Shown piece after piece: positions 1 through 6,484 of a stretch of DNA of 7,081 nt. The notes beneath the pieces were generated by a model. It worked only from the letters and a program-made list of their open reading frames with translations. It made no database searches and had not been told where the DNA came from. Position 1 is the first letter of the stretch. Each line of letters begins with the position of its first letter. Origin of the DNA: Bordetella parapertussis (GTDB lineage Bacteria > Pseudomonadota > Gammaproteobacteria > Burkholderiales > Burkholderiaceae_C); assembly GCA_945873925.1 (NCBI GenBank), contig CAMCES010000069.1, positions 1 through 7,081 of the forward strand, read 5' to 3'. The translations under genes and the position numbers were made by a program.

Positions 1-180
1 CGACCGATGCATGAAATGATTGTCGAAGGCATGCGCAAAGGCCGCGATGGCGTCAACCAAATGGGCACCGCCGAAGCCCGCCCTGGCGATGGCAAGGGTT
101 CTGGTTGGCTCAAGCCCGGCAATGACGAGCAAGAGGTCAAAATCATGGACCTACCCACACCCCAAGTGCCGGAAAAATAA
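1..180 (+). CDS. 3' end of an unidentified protein-coding gene
   Basis: Frame 1 is open from the first base of the window to a TAA at 178-180, giving the last 59 residues of a protein that begins upstream. Codon choice (many GGC, GCC, CGC, GAA and CAA codons) is like that of the neighbouring real genes. The visible tail is hydrophilic, rich in Gly, Glu, Asp and Pro, and has no membrane segment. It reads as a flexible C-terminal end (for example GDGKGSGWLKPG, then PTPQVPEK). I do not recognise the family. The next gene starts only 2 bases after the stop, so the two are probably co-transcribed and translationally linked, and the ribosome binding site of the lipoprotein gene lies inside this coding end. 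The function cannot be inferred from this fragment. Confidence 0.6.
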   Translation, partial: RPMHEMIVEGMRKGRDGVNQMGTAEARPGDGKGSGWLKPGNDEQEVKIMDLPTPQVPEK

Positions 181-182
181 CC

Positions 183-899
183 ATGCGCCTGACAACCCTC
201 TCCCTGCTGGCTCTGCTGAGTTTGAGTGCGTGCGATAAGCCTGCTCAAGAAAACGAATTCTTCCCTTTGGTCAAGGGAAAGGCTTGGACCTATCAAATTG
301 AAACGGTGTATGACGCCCCCGATGCCAAGACGGTGAAATACACCATGCAGATGAAAAATCTGGGCAGCGCAGAACTCAGTGATGGCAGCACGGCTTGGAT
401 ACGGCGCAGCAATATGGGACATGAGTACTGGTTGCGCAACACCCAGCAAAGCATCAGTCGCGTGGCCATGAAATCGCCCTTGAAAGAGCGCGCGGTGATG
501 GACGAGGAAGAAACGGTTGTGCTGCCCAACCCACTCACTGTGGGCGCATCTTGGATCACCACCACCGTTCCTTACATCTTGCGTCGACGCAATGAACAAC
601 CTGCCGACTTTCGCTATTTGCCCAAGTACCAAAAGTTGCCCATCACCTTTACCGTCATGGAGTTGGATGTCGCACTAGAAACGCCCGTGGGTCGCTTCAA
701 AGGCTGTGCACGTGTTGAAGGCAAGCTCGATATCTTGCTTTGGAGTGATGATGCTTTTGCATTCAAACCCAACCACTTGATACAGCAGGAGTGGTATTGT
801 CCTGGTGTCGGCTTGGCTCAACTTGAACGTGTGGAACCCACCACCACCAAGCTGCTGCAAGGGGGCGTGATGCGCATGAAATTGATGCGCATGCCGTGA
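183..899 (+). CDS. predicted lipoprotein of unknown function
   Basis: A 238-residue protein with a classic lipoprotein signal: a short charged start (MRLTT), a Leu-rich hydrophobic stretch, and a lipobox L14-S15-A16-C17. Cys17 would be lipidated after cleavage by signal peptidase II. Asp follows at +2, which in enterobacteria favours retention in the inner membrane; whether that rule holds here is uncertain. The mature part starts with a FFPLVKGKAWTYQ segment and ends with PVGRFKGCARVEG and EWYCPGVGLAQLE segments. This pattern is seen in small beta-rich secreted proteins of unknown function. Cys175 and Cys206 could form a disulfide. The start is supported by a weak GGA (171-173) about 9 bases upstream, inside the preceding gene. 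It appears to be the last gene of an operon with the partial gene at 1-180. I see no clear terminator hairpin after it. A link to the dehydrogenase downstream is not shown. Confidence 0.85.
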   Translation: MRLTTLSLLALLSLSACDKPAQENEFFPLVKGKAWTYQIETVYDAPDAKTVKYTMQMKNLGSAELSDGSTAWIRRSNMGHEYWLRNTQQSISRVAMKSPLKERAVMDEEETVVLPNPLTVGASWITTTVPYILRRRNEQPADFRYLPKYQKLPITFTVMELDVALETPVGRFKGCARVEGKLDILLWSDDAFAFKPNHLIQQEWYCPGVGLAQLERVEPTTTKLLQGGVMRMKLMRMP

Positions 900-980
900 T
901 GCTGACATGGGCTTGACGCGGGGCTAACAACAGCTTACGCACACACCTCGAAATGACCTTGACACCGCCTTTGTGCGATG

Positions 981-1009
981 TCTCATTTTGAGAATCAACA
1001 ACTCTCAAA
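981..1009. repeat. inverted-repeat cluster, possible operator
   Basis: TCTCA (981-985) and TGAGA (989-993) form a short palindrome around TTT. TTTGAGA (987-993) also pairs with TCTCAAA (1003-1009). If the -10 is at 1044-1049, the centre near 998 would lie roughly 55-60 bases upstream of the start of transcription, a usual place for an activator. The 13 bases at 981-993 match 11 of 13 bases at 7043-7055, upstream of the molybdenum enzyme operon. The repeat could equally form a small stem in RNA, but it has no T-tract and is a weak terminator candidate. Confidence 0.35.
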
Positions 1010-1096
1010 TATCCGACTAGGGTTTCTTCTAGGCGTATTCTTATATAAGTCGGGTAAAAATAAACAAGTAAGTTGTGTTCCCTTTGTTAAACCCTG

Positions 1097-1102
1097 AAGG
1101 AA
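1097..1102 (+). promoter_or_regulatory. ribosome binding site of the PQQ dehydrogenase
   Basis: AAGGAA lies 7 bases before the ATG at 1110 and fixes that start. The spacer is a run of seven T, similar to the T-rich spacer before the gene at 2973. A second ATG four codons later (Met5) is less well placed for this site. Confidence 0.7.
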
Positions 1103-1109
1103 TTTTTTT

Positions 1110-2786
1110 ATGAAACTTTTGATGAAATCCGTAGCGTTTGCTGCCGCCCTGGGCGCCGCATCGCTGGCCAGCGCTCAAAGCTGGCCTGTTTACGGTGGCG
1201 ACAACGGTAATCAGCGTTACAGCCAAGGTAACCAGATCACGCCCGCCAACGTGAGCAAACTCAATGTGAAATGGGCTCTGCAATTGGGATCCAACCGTTC
1301 ACAAGAGTCCAGCCCCATTTTGGTTGGCGACACTTTGTATGTGACCTCTTCTTTCGGTCCTAAAAACGTGTTTGCTGTCAATGCCAAAACTGGTGAAGTT
1401 CGCTGGAAATGGTCACCCGAGATGCCCAAGGGCGTCGAGCAATACGCTTGCTGTGACGTGAACAACCGTGGCGTAGCCTACAACGACGGCAAGATTTTTG
1501 TCGGCCGTTTGGATGCCAAAGTCACTGCCCTGGATGCCAAATCCGGCAAAGAAATGTGGACACAAACCGTGGTGGACTACACCCAAGGTTCCGTCATCAC
1601 TTCACCTCCCGTCGTTGCTAAAAACGTGATCATCACCGGCTTCGGCGGCGGTGAATACGGCGTGCGTGGTGCTTTGGTTGCTTTGGACCAAGCCACTGGT
1701 AAAGAAGTGTGGCGCACCCACACCGTGCCCGTTGGCAACGAAAAGAATGCCGACACCTGGAAGGGTGACACTGGCAAAACAGGTGGCGGCACCGCTTGGA
1801 ACGTGGGTTCTTACGATCCCAAATTGAACTTGGTTTACTACGGCACCAGCAACCCTGGTCCTTGGACAGCCATCGTTCGCGGCAATGACTCCAGCGACAT
1901 CGGCAAGTTCACTAACTTGTACACCGCTTCTGTCATCGCAATGAACCCCGACACCGGCAACATCGTGTGGCACTACCAGTTCACACCCCATGACGCATGG
2001 GACTATGACGGCGTGAACGAACTCGTGTTCGCTGACCTGCCTGTTGACGGCAAAAAAGTGCCAGTCATCATGCAAGCCAACCGCAATGGTTTCTTCTACG
2101 TGATCGACCGCGCCAATGGCAAACTGATTTCAGCCAAGAACTTTGTGCCCACCAACTGGGCCACTGGCATTGACCTGAAAACTGGCATGCCCATTGAAGC
2201 TGCTAACAATGAAAAGCGTCCTCGCCTGAAGAAGTGGGCCAAAGACATTTGCCCCAACTTGGTTGGCGGTAAAAACTGGATGCCCATGTCTTACAACCCC
2301 AAAACTGGTCTGGTGTACATCCCCACCATGAACATGTGTATGGACTTGGAAGGCATTCAAGAAGAGTACAAGCGCGGCCAGTTCTACTTGGGCGTGAACT
2401 TCGACTTGGACAAGCCTGGTCCTGGCGGCTACCTGGGCGGTTTGAAAGCTTGGGACCCCGTGGCTCAAAAAGAAGCTTGGTTCATCAAGGATGACCTGCC
2501 TTTCAACGGCGGCACCATGACCACCACCACCGGTTTGGTCTTTGCTGGCGACATCAAAGGTACCTTCCGCGCACATGACGCCAAGACGGGTAAAGAACTG
2601 TGGAAGTTCAACACTGGTTCAGGCATCAGCGCAGCACCCATCAGCTACACCTTGGATGGCAAGCAGTATGTTGCTGTGACCTCTGGTCGCACACAATCCA
2701 TGCCTGCTTTCTTCGGCAAGATCGGCGAGAAAATGGTCGCTGCCAGCCCTGAAGGCGGCACTTTGTTCGTGTTCACTTTGGACTGA
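1110..2786 (+). CDS. lanthanide-type PQQ-dependent alcohol dehydrogenase (XoxF/ExaF-like)
   Basis: A 558-residue periplasmic quinoprotein that oxidises a primary alcohol to an aldehyde using PQQ and a metal ion. A Sec signal peptide covers about residues 1-22 (LASA before Q23). Repeated Trp-docking motifs of the eight-bladed propeller are visible, such as TGEVRW, SGKEMW, TGKEVW, TGNIVW and TGKELW. The vicinal disulfide is Cys114-Cys115. Likely metal and PQQ ligands by family alignment are Glu182 (GGGEYGVRG), Asn248 (TSNPGPW), the catalytic Asp298 and Arg325 (NRNGFFYVIDR). Asp300, two residues after Asp298 (WDYD), is the residue that marks lanthanide-dependent members; calcium enzymes have Ala, Ser or Thr there. 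Cys381 and Cys410 resemble the second disulfide of MxaF/XoxF, while GNPGPW and GGKNWMPM resemble ExaA-type ethanol dehydrogenases. It is shorter than the usual roughly 600 residues. Substrate and exact subfamily are unresolved. A terminator follows, so the cytochrome gene downstream is probably transcribed partly or wholly on its own. Confidence 0.95.
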   Translation: MKLLMKSVAFAAALGAASLASAQSWPVYGGDNGNQRYSQGNQITPANVSKLNVKWALQLGSNRSQESSPILVGDTLYVTSSFGPKNVFAVNAKTGEVRWKWSPEMPKGVEQYACCDVNNRGVAYNDGKIFVGRLDAKVTALDAKSGKEMWTQTVVDYTQGSVITSPPVVAKNVIITGFGGGEYGVRGALVALDQATGKEVWRTHTVPVGNEKNADTWKGDTGKTGGGTAWNVGSYDPKLNLVYYGTSNPGPWTAIVRGNDSSDIGKFTNLYTASVIAMNPDTGNIVWHYQFTPHDAWDYDGVNELVFADLPVDGKKVPVIMQANRNGFFYVIDRANGKLISAKNFVPTNWATGIDLKTGMPIEAANNEKRPRLKKWAKDICPNLVGGKNWMPMSYNPKTGLVYIPTMNMCMDLEGIQEEYKRGQFYLGVNFDLDKPGPGGYLGGLKAWDPVAQKEAWFIKDDLPFNGGTMTTTTGLVFAGDIKGTFRAHDAKTGKELWKFNTGSGISAAPISYTLDGKQYVAVTSGRTQSMPAFFGKIGEKMVAASPEGGTLFVFTLD

Positions 2787-2815
2787 TCTGACTTCCAGTC
2801 TGATCTGAACTGATC

Positions 2816-2849
2816 AAGACACCGCCTGCACAAGGCGGTGTCTTTTTTT
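2816..2849 (+). terminator. rho-independent terminator after the PQQ dehydrogenase
   Basis: AGACACCGCC (2817-2826) pairs perfectly with GGCGGTGTCT (2834-2843) around a 7-base loop, extendable by A2816-T2844, and is followed by a T run to 2849. It starts 30 bases after the stop codon. This strong hairpin should separate the dehydrogenase transcript from the J-cytochrome gene, or lower read-through into it. Confidence 0.92.
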
Positions 2850-2972
2850 CATTCAACATCGGTTTGTAAACCTGCGTTAAGGGTATTCGCTGAAAATTCT
2901 CTTGTGCTGATAATCCAAACACCACAAAGAGTATTTCCACCGTATTCTTAAAAAACCCAAGGAGATTTTTTC
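2850..2972 (+). promoter_or_regulatory. probable promoter and leader of the J-cytochrome gene
   Basis: The gap between the terminator and the ATG at 2973 should carry its own promoter. GATAAT at 2909-2914 is a 5-of-6 match to a -10 box, but no good -35 is present 17 bases upstream. A short palindrome GGTTT-GT-AAACC lies at 2861-2872. The decamer CGTATTCTTA at 2941-2950 also occurs at 1034-1043 before the PQQ dehydrogenase. A strong ribosome binding site AAGGAGA lies at 2959-2965, about 8 bases from the ATG. The promoter call is tentative; the ribosome binding site is clear. Confidence 0.35.
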
Positions 2973-4121
2973 ATGTCCAAGTCGTTCAACAGAGCGCTCA
3001 GTCTTCGTCTGAGCTTGGCTGTATTGGCGGTGTCTGCAGTGACCACGCCCTTCGCCTCAGCAGACACCCTGCGCGTCTGTTCTGATCCTGACAACCTGCC
3101 CTTTAGCAAGTCAGAAGGTCCTGAAAAAGGTTTGTACATCGAGTTGGCTGAAAAAGTCGGCCAACGCTTGGGCAGCCCTGTCGAATATGTCTGGTGGTTG
3201 TCTTTCAACCAACGCCGTGCCCTGCGCAACACCATGGACGGCTGTGACGCCTACTTTGCCCTGCCTGCTGATGCCGAGTACCGCGTCAGAGGCCTGGTCA
3301 AAAGCAATGCATTCATGAGCCTGAGCTATGCCTTGGTTGGCCCCAAAGGGCAAAAATACACCGGCCTGTCAGACCTCAAGGGCAAACGTGTGGGCGTGTT
3401 GTTTGGTTCGCCACCTGCCATCTTGCTTGCCAGCTCCGGCAGCGGTTACCAGGCAACGACCTTTCGCAGCCAAGAACAAGCCTTTGCCGCCTTGGAAAAG
3501 GGTGAGATCGACTTGGCCCTGTTGTGGGGTCCCAGCGCGGGCTTTGACAACCAATCCTTGCACCAAAGCCGCTGGCAGGTGCTGCCCGTCGCCGGCGAAA
3601 GCTTGGGTGGCCAGGTGGCCATCGCAGTCTCCAAAGACAAGCCAGAGTTGAAGGATCAAATCAACAAAGCCTTGGAAGAACTCAAGCCTGAAATTGACCA
3701 ACTCGCCAAAAAATATGGCTTTCCATCCCAAGCGCCGTTGTTGTTGAACAGTGCCAACAAGCACATCAGCAAAACACCGGTTTTGGCTCAGAAGTCTGGC
3801 TTCGTCAAAGTTGCTGCCACGACCCAGCAACGTGAATGGCTGATGGCTGATGCATCCGGTCCGTACGACACCACCGAGGTTCGCTCAAATTTCAACAACA
3901 AATGCGCACATTGCCATGCCAACAATGGTGCCAGCCCGGTGCAAGAACGGGACTTGCGCAAGCTGTTCGTTCGTTACAACGAAAACTGGAAGAAAGTGAC
4001 CTATGACACGATTGCCAATGGCCGCGTTGAGTACGGCATGCCCAAATGGGGCGGCATCATCCCAGAAAAAGAAATCCAAGACATCATTCGATTTCTGGAC
4101 GAGCAGGTGGTGAGGAAGTAA
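2973..4121 (+). CDS. XoxJ/MxaJ-type binding protein fused to cytochrome c
   Basis: A 382-residue exported protein of two parts. A Sec signal (about 1-30, ending PFASA) precedes DTLRVCSDPDNLPFS, the typical opening of the quinoprotein-associated branch of the family-3 solute-binding fold (MxaJ/XoxJ). That domain runs to about residue 255, with Cys36 and Cys91 (GCDAYFALPAD) as a likely disulfide and a conserved-looking LSDLKGKRVGV segment at 131-142. A linker leads to a small class I cytochrome c domain (about 295-382) with haem-binding C311-A-H-C314-H315 and Met356 (YGMPKWG) as the likely sixth ligand. MxaJ/XoxJ proteins bind and help activate the dehydrogenase and XoxG/MxaG cytochromes accept its electrons, so this one chain may do both for the PQQ enzyme upstream. 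The cytochrome part is smaller than a typical XoxG. Exact partner and redox role are inferred. The start is set by AAGGAGA 8 bases upstream. Confidence 0.92.
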   Translation: MSKSFNRALSLRLSLAVLAVSAVTTPFASADTLRVCSDPDNLPFSKSEGPEKGLYIELAEKVGQRLGSPVEYVWWLSFNQRRALRNTMDGCDAYFALPADAEYRVRGLVKSNAFMSLSYALVGPKGQKYTGLSDLKGKRVGVLFGSPPAILLASSGSGYQATTFRSQEQAFAALEKGEIDLALLWGPSAGFDNQSLHQSRWQVLPVAGESLGGQVAIAVSKDKPELKDQINKALEELKPEIDQLAKKYGFPSQAPLLLNSANKHISKTPVLAQKSGFVKVAATTQQREWLMADASGPYDTTEVRSNFNNKCAHCHANNGASPVQERDLRKLFVRYNENWKKVTYDTIANGRVEYGMPKWGGIIPEKEIQDIIRFLDEQVVRK

Positions 4122-4137
4122 TTCTTCATCTCTCCCC

Positions 4138-4161
4138 AAAGCCACCTTCGGGTGGCTTTTT
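4138..4161 (+). terminator. rho-independent terminator after the J-cytochrome gene
   Basis: AAAGCCACC (4138-4146) pairs with GGTGGCTTT (4151-4159) around a TTCG loop, closed by C-G, which is a very stable tetraloop. A T run follows to 4161. It begins 16 bases after the TAA at 4119-4121. Confidence 0.92.
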
Positions 4162-4252
4162 CATGGGCTGTCCCATTGCGTCTGCAACGGCTCACCAAGA
4201 CTTGCAAGGATGTTGTGATTGGCAGTATTTGATGGCAGCGATTTGTGGACGC

Positions 4253-4282
4253 AAAAAAAAGAGCGGGCAAGCCCGCTCTTTT
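4253..4282 (-). terminator. rho-independent terminator of the molybdenum enzyme operon
   Basis: AAAAGAGCGGG (4257-4267) pairs with CCCGCTCTTTT (4272-4282) around CAAG. Read on the minus strand, the stem is followed by an eight-base U run (the A tract at 4253-4260), about 42 bases past the stop of the large subunit. On the plus strand it has only four T, so it may act weakly in both directions. About 90 bases between this hairpin and the one at 4138-4161 hold nothing I recognise. Confidence 0.9.
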
Positions 4283-4324
4283 GTGCTGAACAACCAAGCG
4301 CTGAACTGGTCAGCGCCAGGAGGA

Positions 4325-6466
4325 TCAGGCTTCTTGGATCATTTTGCCAGTGAGTGGCAATGTACGAATACGCTTGCCAGTCAGGTTGGCAACAGCGTTG
4401 GCCAATGAAGGCACGGTTGCAGCCATGAAAGGCTCGCCGATACCGCCAGGCTTTTCGGTGCTCTTGATCAACACGATATTGATATCTGGTGATTCGTTGG
4501 TACGAACCAGCGGATAGGTGTCGAAGTTGGCTTGTTGAACCTTGCCGCCTTCGACCGTGATGGAGTGCTTCAGCGCCGTGGCCATGGCCATGATGATGCT
4601 GGATTGGATTTGTTGTTCAACGATCTCAGGGTTGACAATCACGCCCAAATCGACAGCAGCAGTCACTTTGTGAACACGGACTTCACCGTCTGCGCCCAAG
4701 CTGATTTCAGAGATGACAGCCAAGTAAGCGTCATAACCGTCCATCACAGCGACACCAAAAGCGCGACCTTTGGGGGCGCCTTTTCTGTAGCCAGACTTAT
4801 CAACAGCTTGCTTGAGTGCGTTGGCGTGACGTGGTTTGTCGGCCAACAAAGACAGGCGGTAGTCCACAGGGTCTTTGCCAGCGGCCTTGGCCATTTCGTC
4901 CATGAAACACTCGTTGGCGTAGCAGTTTTGCTTGTGGCTCACGGCGCGGTAGTAACCGACGCGCAAACCCGCATCATGGATCACCAAATCGTGTTGGCTG
5001 TTAGCGATGTTGTAAGGTGCAACTGCGTACTCAACCATGAAAGGATCGAGTGTGTCTTTTGGCAGACCAAACGCACGTTGTGTGATGGACTGAGAAGTGA
5101 CACGGTGGTGAATACCGGTGGGCTTGCCATTGGCATCCATGCCAGCAGTCAGTTGGTTGACGGCCATGGGGCTGTAGAAGTCATGGGTCATGTCATCTTC
5201 ACGAGACCATACCAACTTGACAGGCAGTTTGACTGCTTTGGAAATTTGAGCAGCTTGCACCACATTGTCGAGTTCGATACGGCGGCCAAAGCCACCACCC
5301 AAGAAGGTGGTTTGCACGTCCACATCTTCAGGCTTGATGCCCAGAGCAGCAGCTGTTGCACCTTGGGCACCTTGTTGGAACTGCGTACCACCAATCAACA
5401 GCGCTTTACCAGCAGTGACATGGGCAGTGAAGTTCATGGGTTCCAAGGGTGAGTGTGACAACAAGGGCGTCACGTATGTGGCGCTGACTTGTTTAGCTGA
5501 ATTGGCAATCGCAGACTTGGCATCGCCAACAGGAGGCTGAGCAGCAATGACCTTGCCGTTTTGTGCGGCTTCCATGGTTCCATTGAGCATGCTGGCTGTG
5601 TTGACAGCAGCGCCTGCGCCGTTGTCCCACTCGATTTTCAGGGCACGGCGGGCCTTGACCGCTTGCCAGTAAGAACTGGCAACCACGGCAACGCCATCAG
5701 GGATTTGAACCACGTCAACCACGCCAGGCATGGCTTTGGCAGCAGCGCTGTCCAAGGACTTGACTTTGCCACCGATGACAGGGCATTGCTCGAGGCTGGC
5801 GTAAACCATACCAGGCAGGCGAACGTCAATACCAAACTGCGCAGTGCCATTGACTTTGGCGGCGACGTCAGTACGGGGAATGCGCTTGCCGACAACGCGG
5901 AAGTCTTTGGGTGCTTTGATGAATGGTTTTTCAGGCACGGGCAGCTTGGATGCAGCTTCAGCCATTTGGCCATAAGTGGCCTTCTTACCGCCAGGGCCAG
6001 TCAGCATGCCATTGTTGGCTTTGACTGAAGAAGCGGCGACGCCCCACTCAGCAGCTGCAGCAGCAACCAACATTTCGCGCACTTGGGCGCCAGCGACACG
6101 CAATTTTTCCCAGCCTTCACGCACGGATGTGGAGCCACCAGTGATCATGGCGCCCAAGAATGCGTTGGCGTACTGGGCACCGGGAGGTGCAGCAGCGACG
6201 GTGATTTTGGTCACGTCAACGTTGAGTTCTTCTGCGATCAACATGGGCATGGAGGTGTAAACACCTTGACCCATTTCTGAACGGGCAGAAATCAGGGTGA
6301 TGCTGTTGTCGTCGGCAATGTGTACCCAGGCGTTGGGAGTGTGCAATGTGCCCGCGGCCATGGTTTCAGCAACGGTACCAGGCAACACCACGCCCATGAT
6401 CAGGCCAGAGGTGGTGATGGTGGTGGATTTAAGAAAGTCGCGGCGATTTGTTTCTGTGCTCATCAT
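4325..6466 (-). CDS. xanthine-oxidase-family molybdopterin-binding subunit (IorB/aldehyde dehydrogenase-like)
   Basis: A 713-residue large catalytic subunit of a molybdenum hydroxylase of the type that oxidises aldehydes or N-heterocycles with water as the oxygen source. A twin-arginine signal N7-R-R-D-F-L-K (7-13) followed by a hydrophobic stretch shows folded export to the periplasm. Landmarks of the family are SEMGQGVYTSMPMLIAEEL (63-81), GGSTSVR (110-116), the TQFQQ and GGGFGRR region (361-396), and KPGGIGEPF (672-680), where Glu678 is the expected catalytic base. Length and layout fit the periplasmic IorB-like group, which works with a [2Fe-2S] subunit and without a FAD subunit. The gene starts 18 bases after the [2Fe-2S] gene, with AAGGAA upstream of ATG-ATG; either Met could be the start. 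The substrate cannot be told from sequence alone; an aldehyde made by the PQQ enzyme is a reasonable guess. Confidence 0.93.
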   Translation of the reverse strand: MMSTETNRRDFLKSTTITTSGLIMGVVLPGTVAETMAAGTLHTPNAWVHIADDNSITLISARSEMGQGVYTSMPMLIAEELNVDVTKITVAAAPPGAQYANAFLGAMITGGSTSVREGWEKLRVAGAQVREMLVAAAAAEWGVAASSVKANNGMLTGPGGKKATYGQMAEAASKLPVPEKPFIKAPKDFRVVGKRIPRTDVAAKVNGTAQFGIDVRLPGMVYASLEQCPVIGGKVKSLDSAAAKAMPGVVDVVQIPDGVAVVASSYWQAVKARRALKIEWDNGAGAAVNTASMLNGTMEAAQNGKVIAAQPPVGDAKSAIANSAKQVSATYVTPLLSHSPLEPMNFTAHVTAGKALLIGGTQFQQGAQGATAAALGIKPEDVDVQTTFLGGGFGRRIELDNVVQAAQISKAVKLPVKLVWSREDDMTHDFYSPMAVNQLTAGMDANGKPTGIHHRVTSQSITQRAFGLPKDTLDPFMVEYAVAPYNIANSQHDLVIHDAGLRVGYYRAVSHKQNCYANECFMDEMAKAAGKDPVDYRLSLLADKPRHANALKQAVDKSGYRKGAPKGRAFGVAVMDGYDAYLAVISEISLGADGEVRVHKVTAAVDLGVIVNPEIVEQQIQSSIIMAMATALKHSITVEGGKVQQANFDTYPLVRTNESPDINIVLIKSTEKPGGIGEPFMAATVPSLANAVANLTGKRIRTLPLTGKMIQEA

Positions 6467-6484
6467 GATGTATTTCCTTTGAAA

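Larger units (their letters stand above)
900..1109 (+). promoter_or_regulatory. upstream regulatory region of the PQQ dehydrogenase gene
   Basis: This 210-base gap holds no convincing gene. It contains a near-palindrome TCTCA-TTT-TGAGA at 981-993 and a second half TCTCAAA at 1003-1009, which pairs with TTTGAGA at 987-993 as an inverted repeat with a 9-base spacer. The perfect 10-base palindrome CTTATATAAG lies at 1040-1049 and includes TATAAG (1044-1049), a 5-of-6 match to a -10 box. No good -35 hexamer lies 16-18 bases upstream of that -10 (the region reads GGTTTC). A promoter needing an activator bound at the repeats is therefore plausible. A TTGACA at 959-964 lacks a good -10 partner. This is motif reading only; no transcription start is known. 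Confidence 0.4.

Noticed and set aside
20..238. 72-codon plus-strand open frame at the window start
   Set aside because: It overlaps the frame-1 gene end and the start of the lipoprotein; the frame-1 reading has better codon use and the 2-base junction to the next gene.
959..987. TTGACA at 959-964 as the -35 of the dehydrogenase promoter
   Set aside because: The hexamer is perfect, but the bases 16-18 downstream (CTCATT/TCATTT) match the -10 consensus poorly, and it would leave a long leader. It is kept only as an alternative.
1602..2576. Two long minus-strand open frames (1602-2075 and 2130-2576)
   Set aside because: They are antisense to conserved PQQ dehydrogenase segments, including the active site, and show no signal, motif or ribosome binding site.
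3369..3830. 153-codon minus-strand open frame
   Set aside because: It is antisense to the J-like domain and has no recognisable features.
4162..4252. Possible small RNA or gene between the two convergent terminators
   Set aside because: About 90 bases with no promoter, ribosome binding site or stable structure that I can see; it looks like a plain spacer.
4046..4408. 120-codon plus-strand open frame
   Set aside because: It starts inside the cytochrome domain in another frame and runs through two opposing terminator hairpins and the end of the minus-strand large subunit, so it is not a credible gene.
4532..5452. 306-codon open frame on the plus strand
   Set aside because: It lies fully antisense to the well-supported molybdopterin subunit, has no family resemblance I can see, and is rich in His, Val and Asp as is typical of an antisense shadow.
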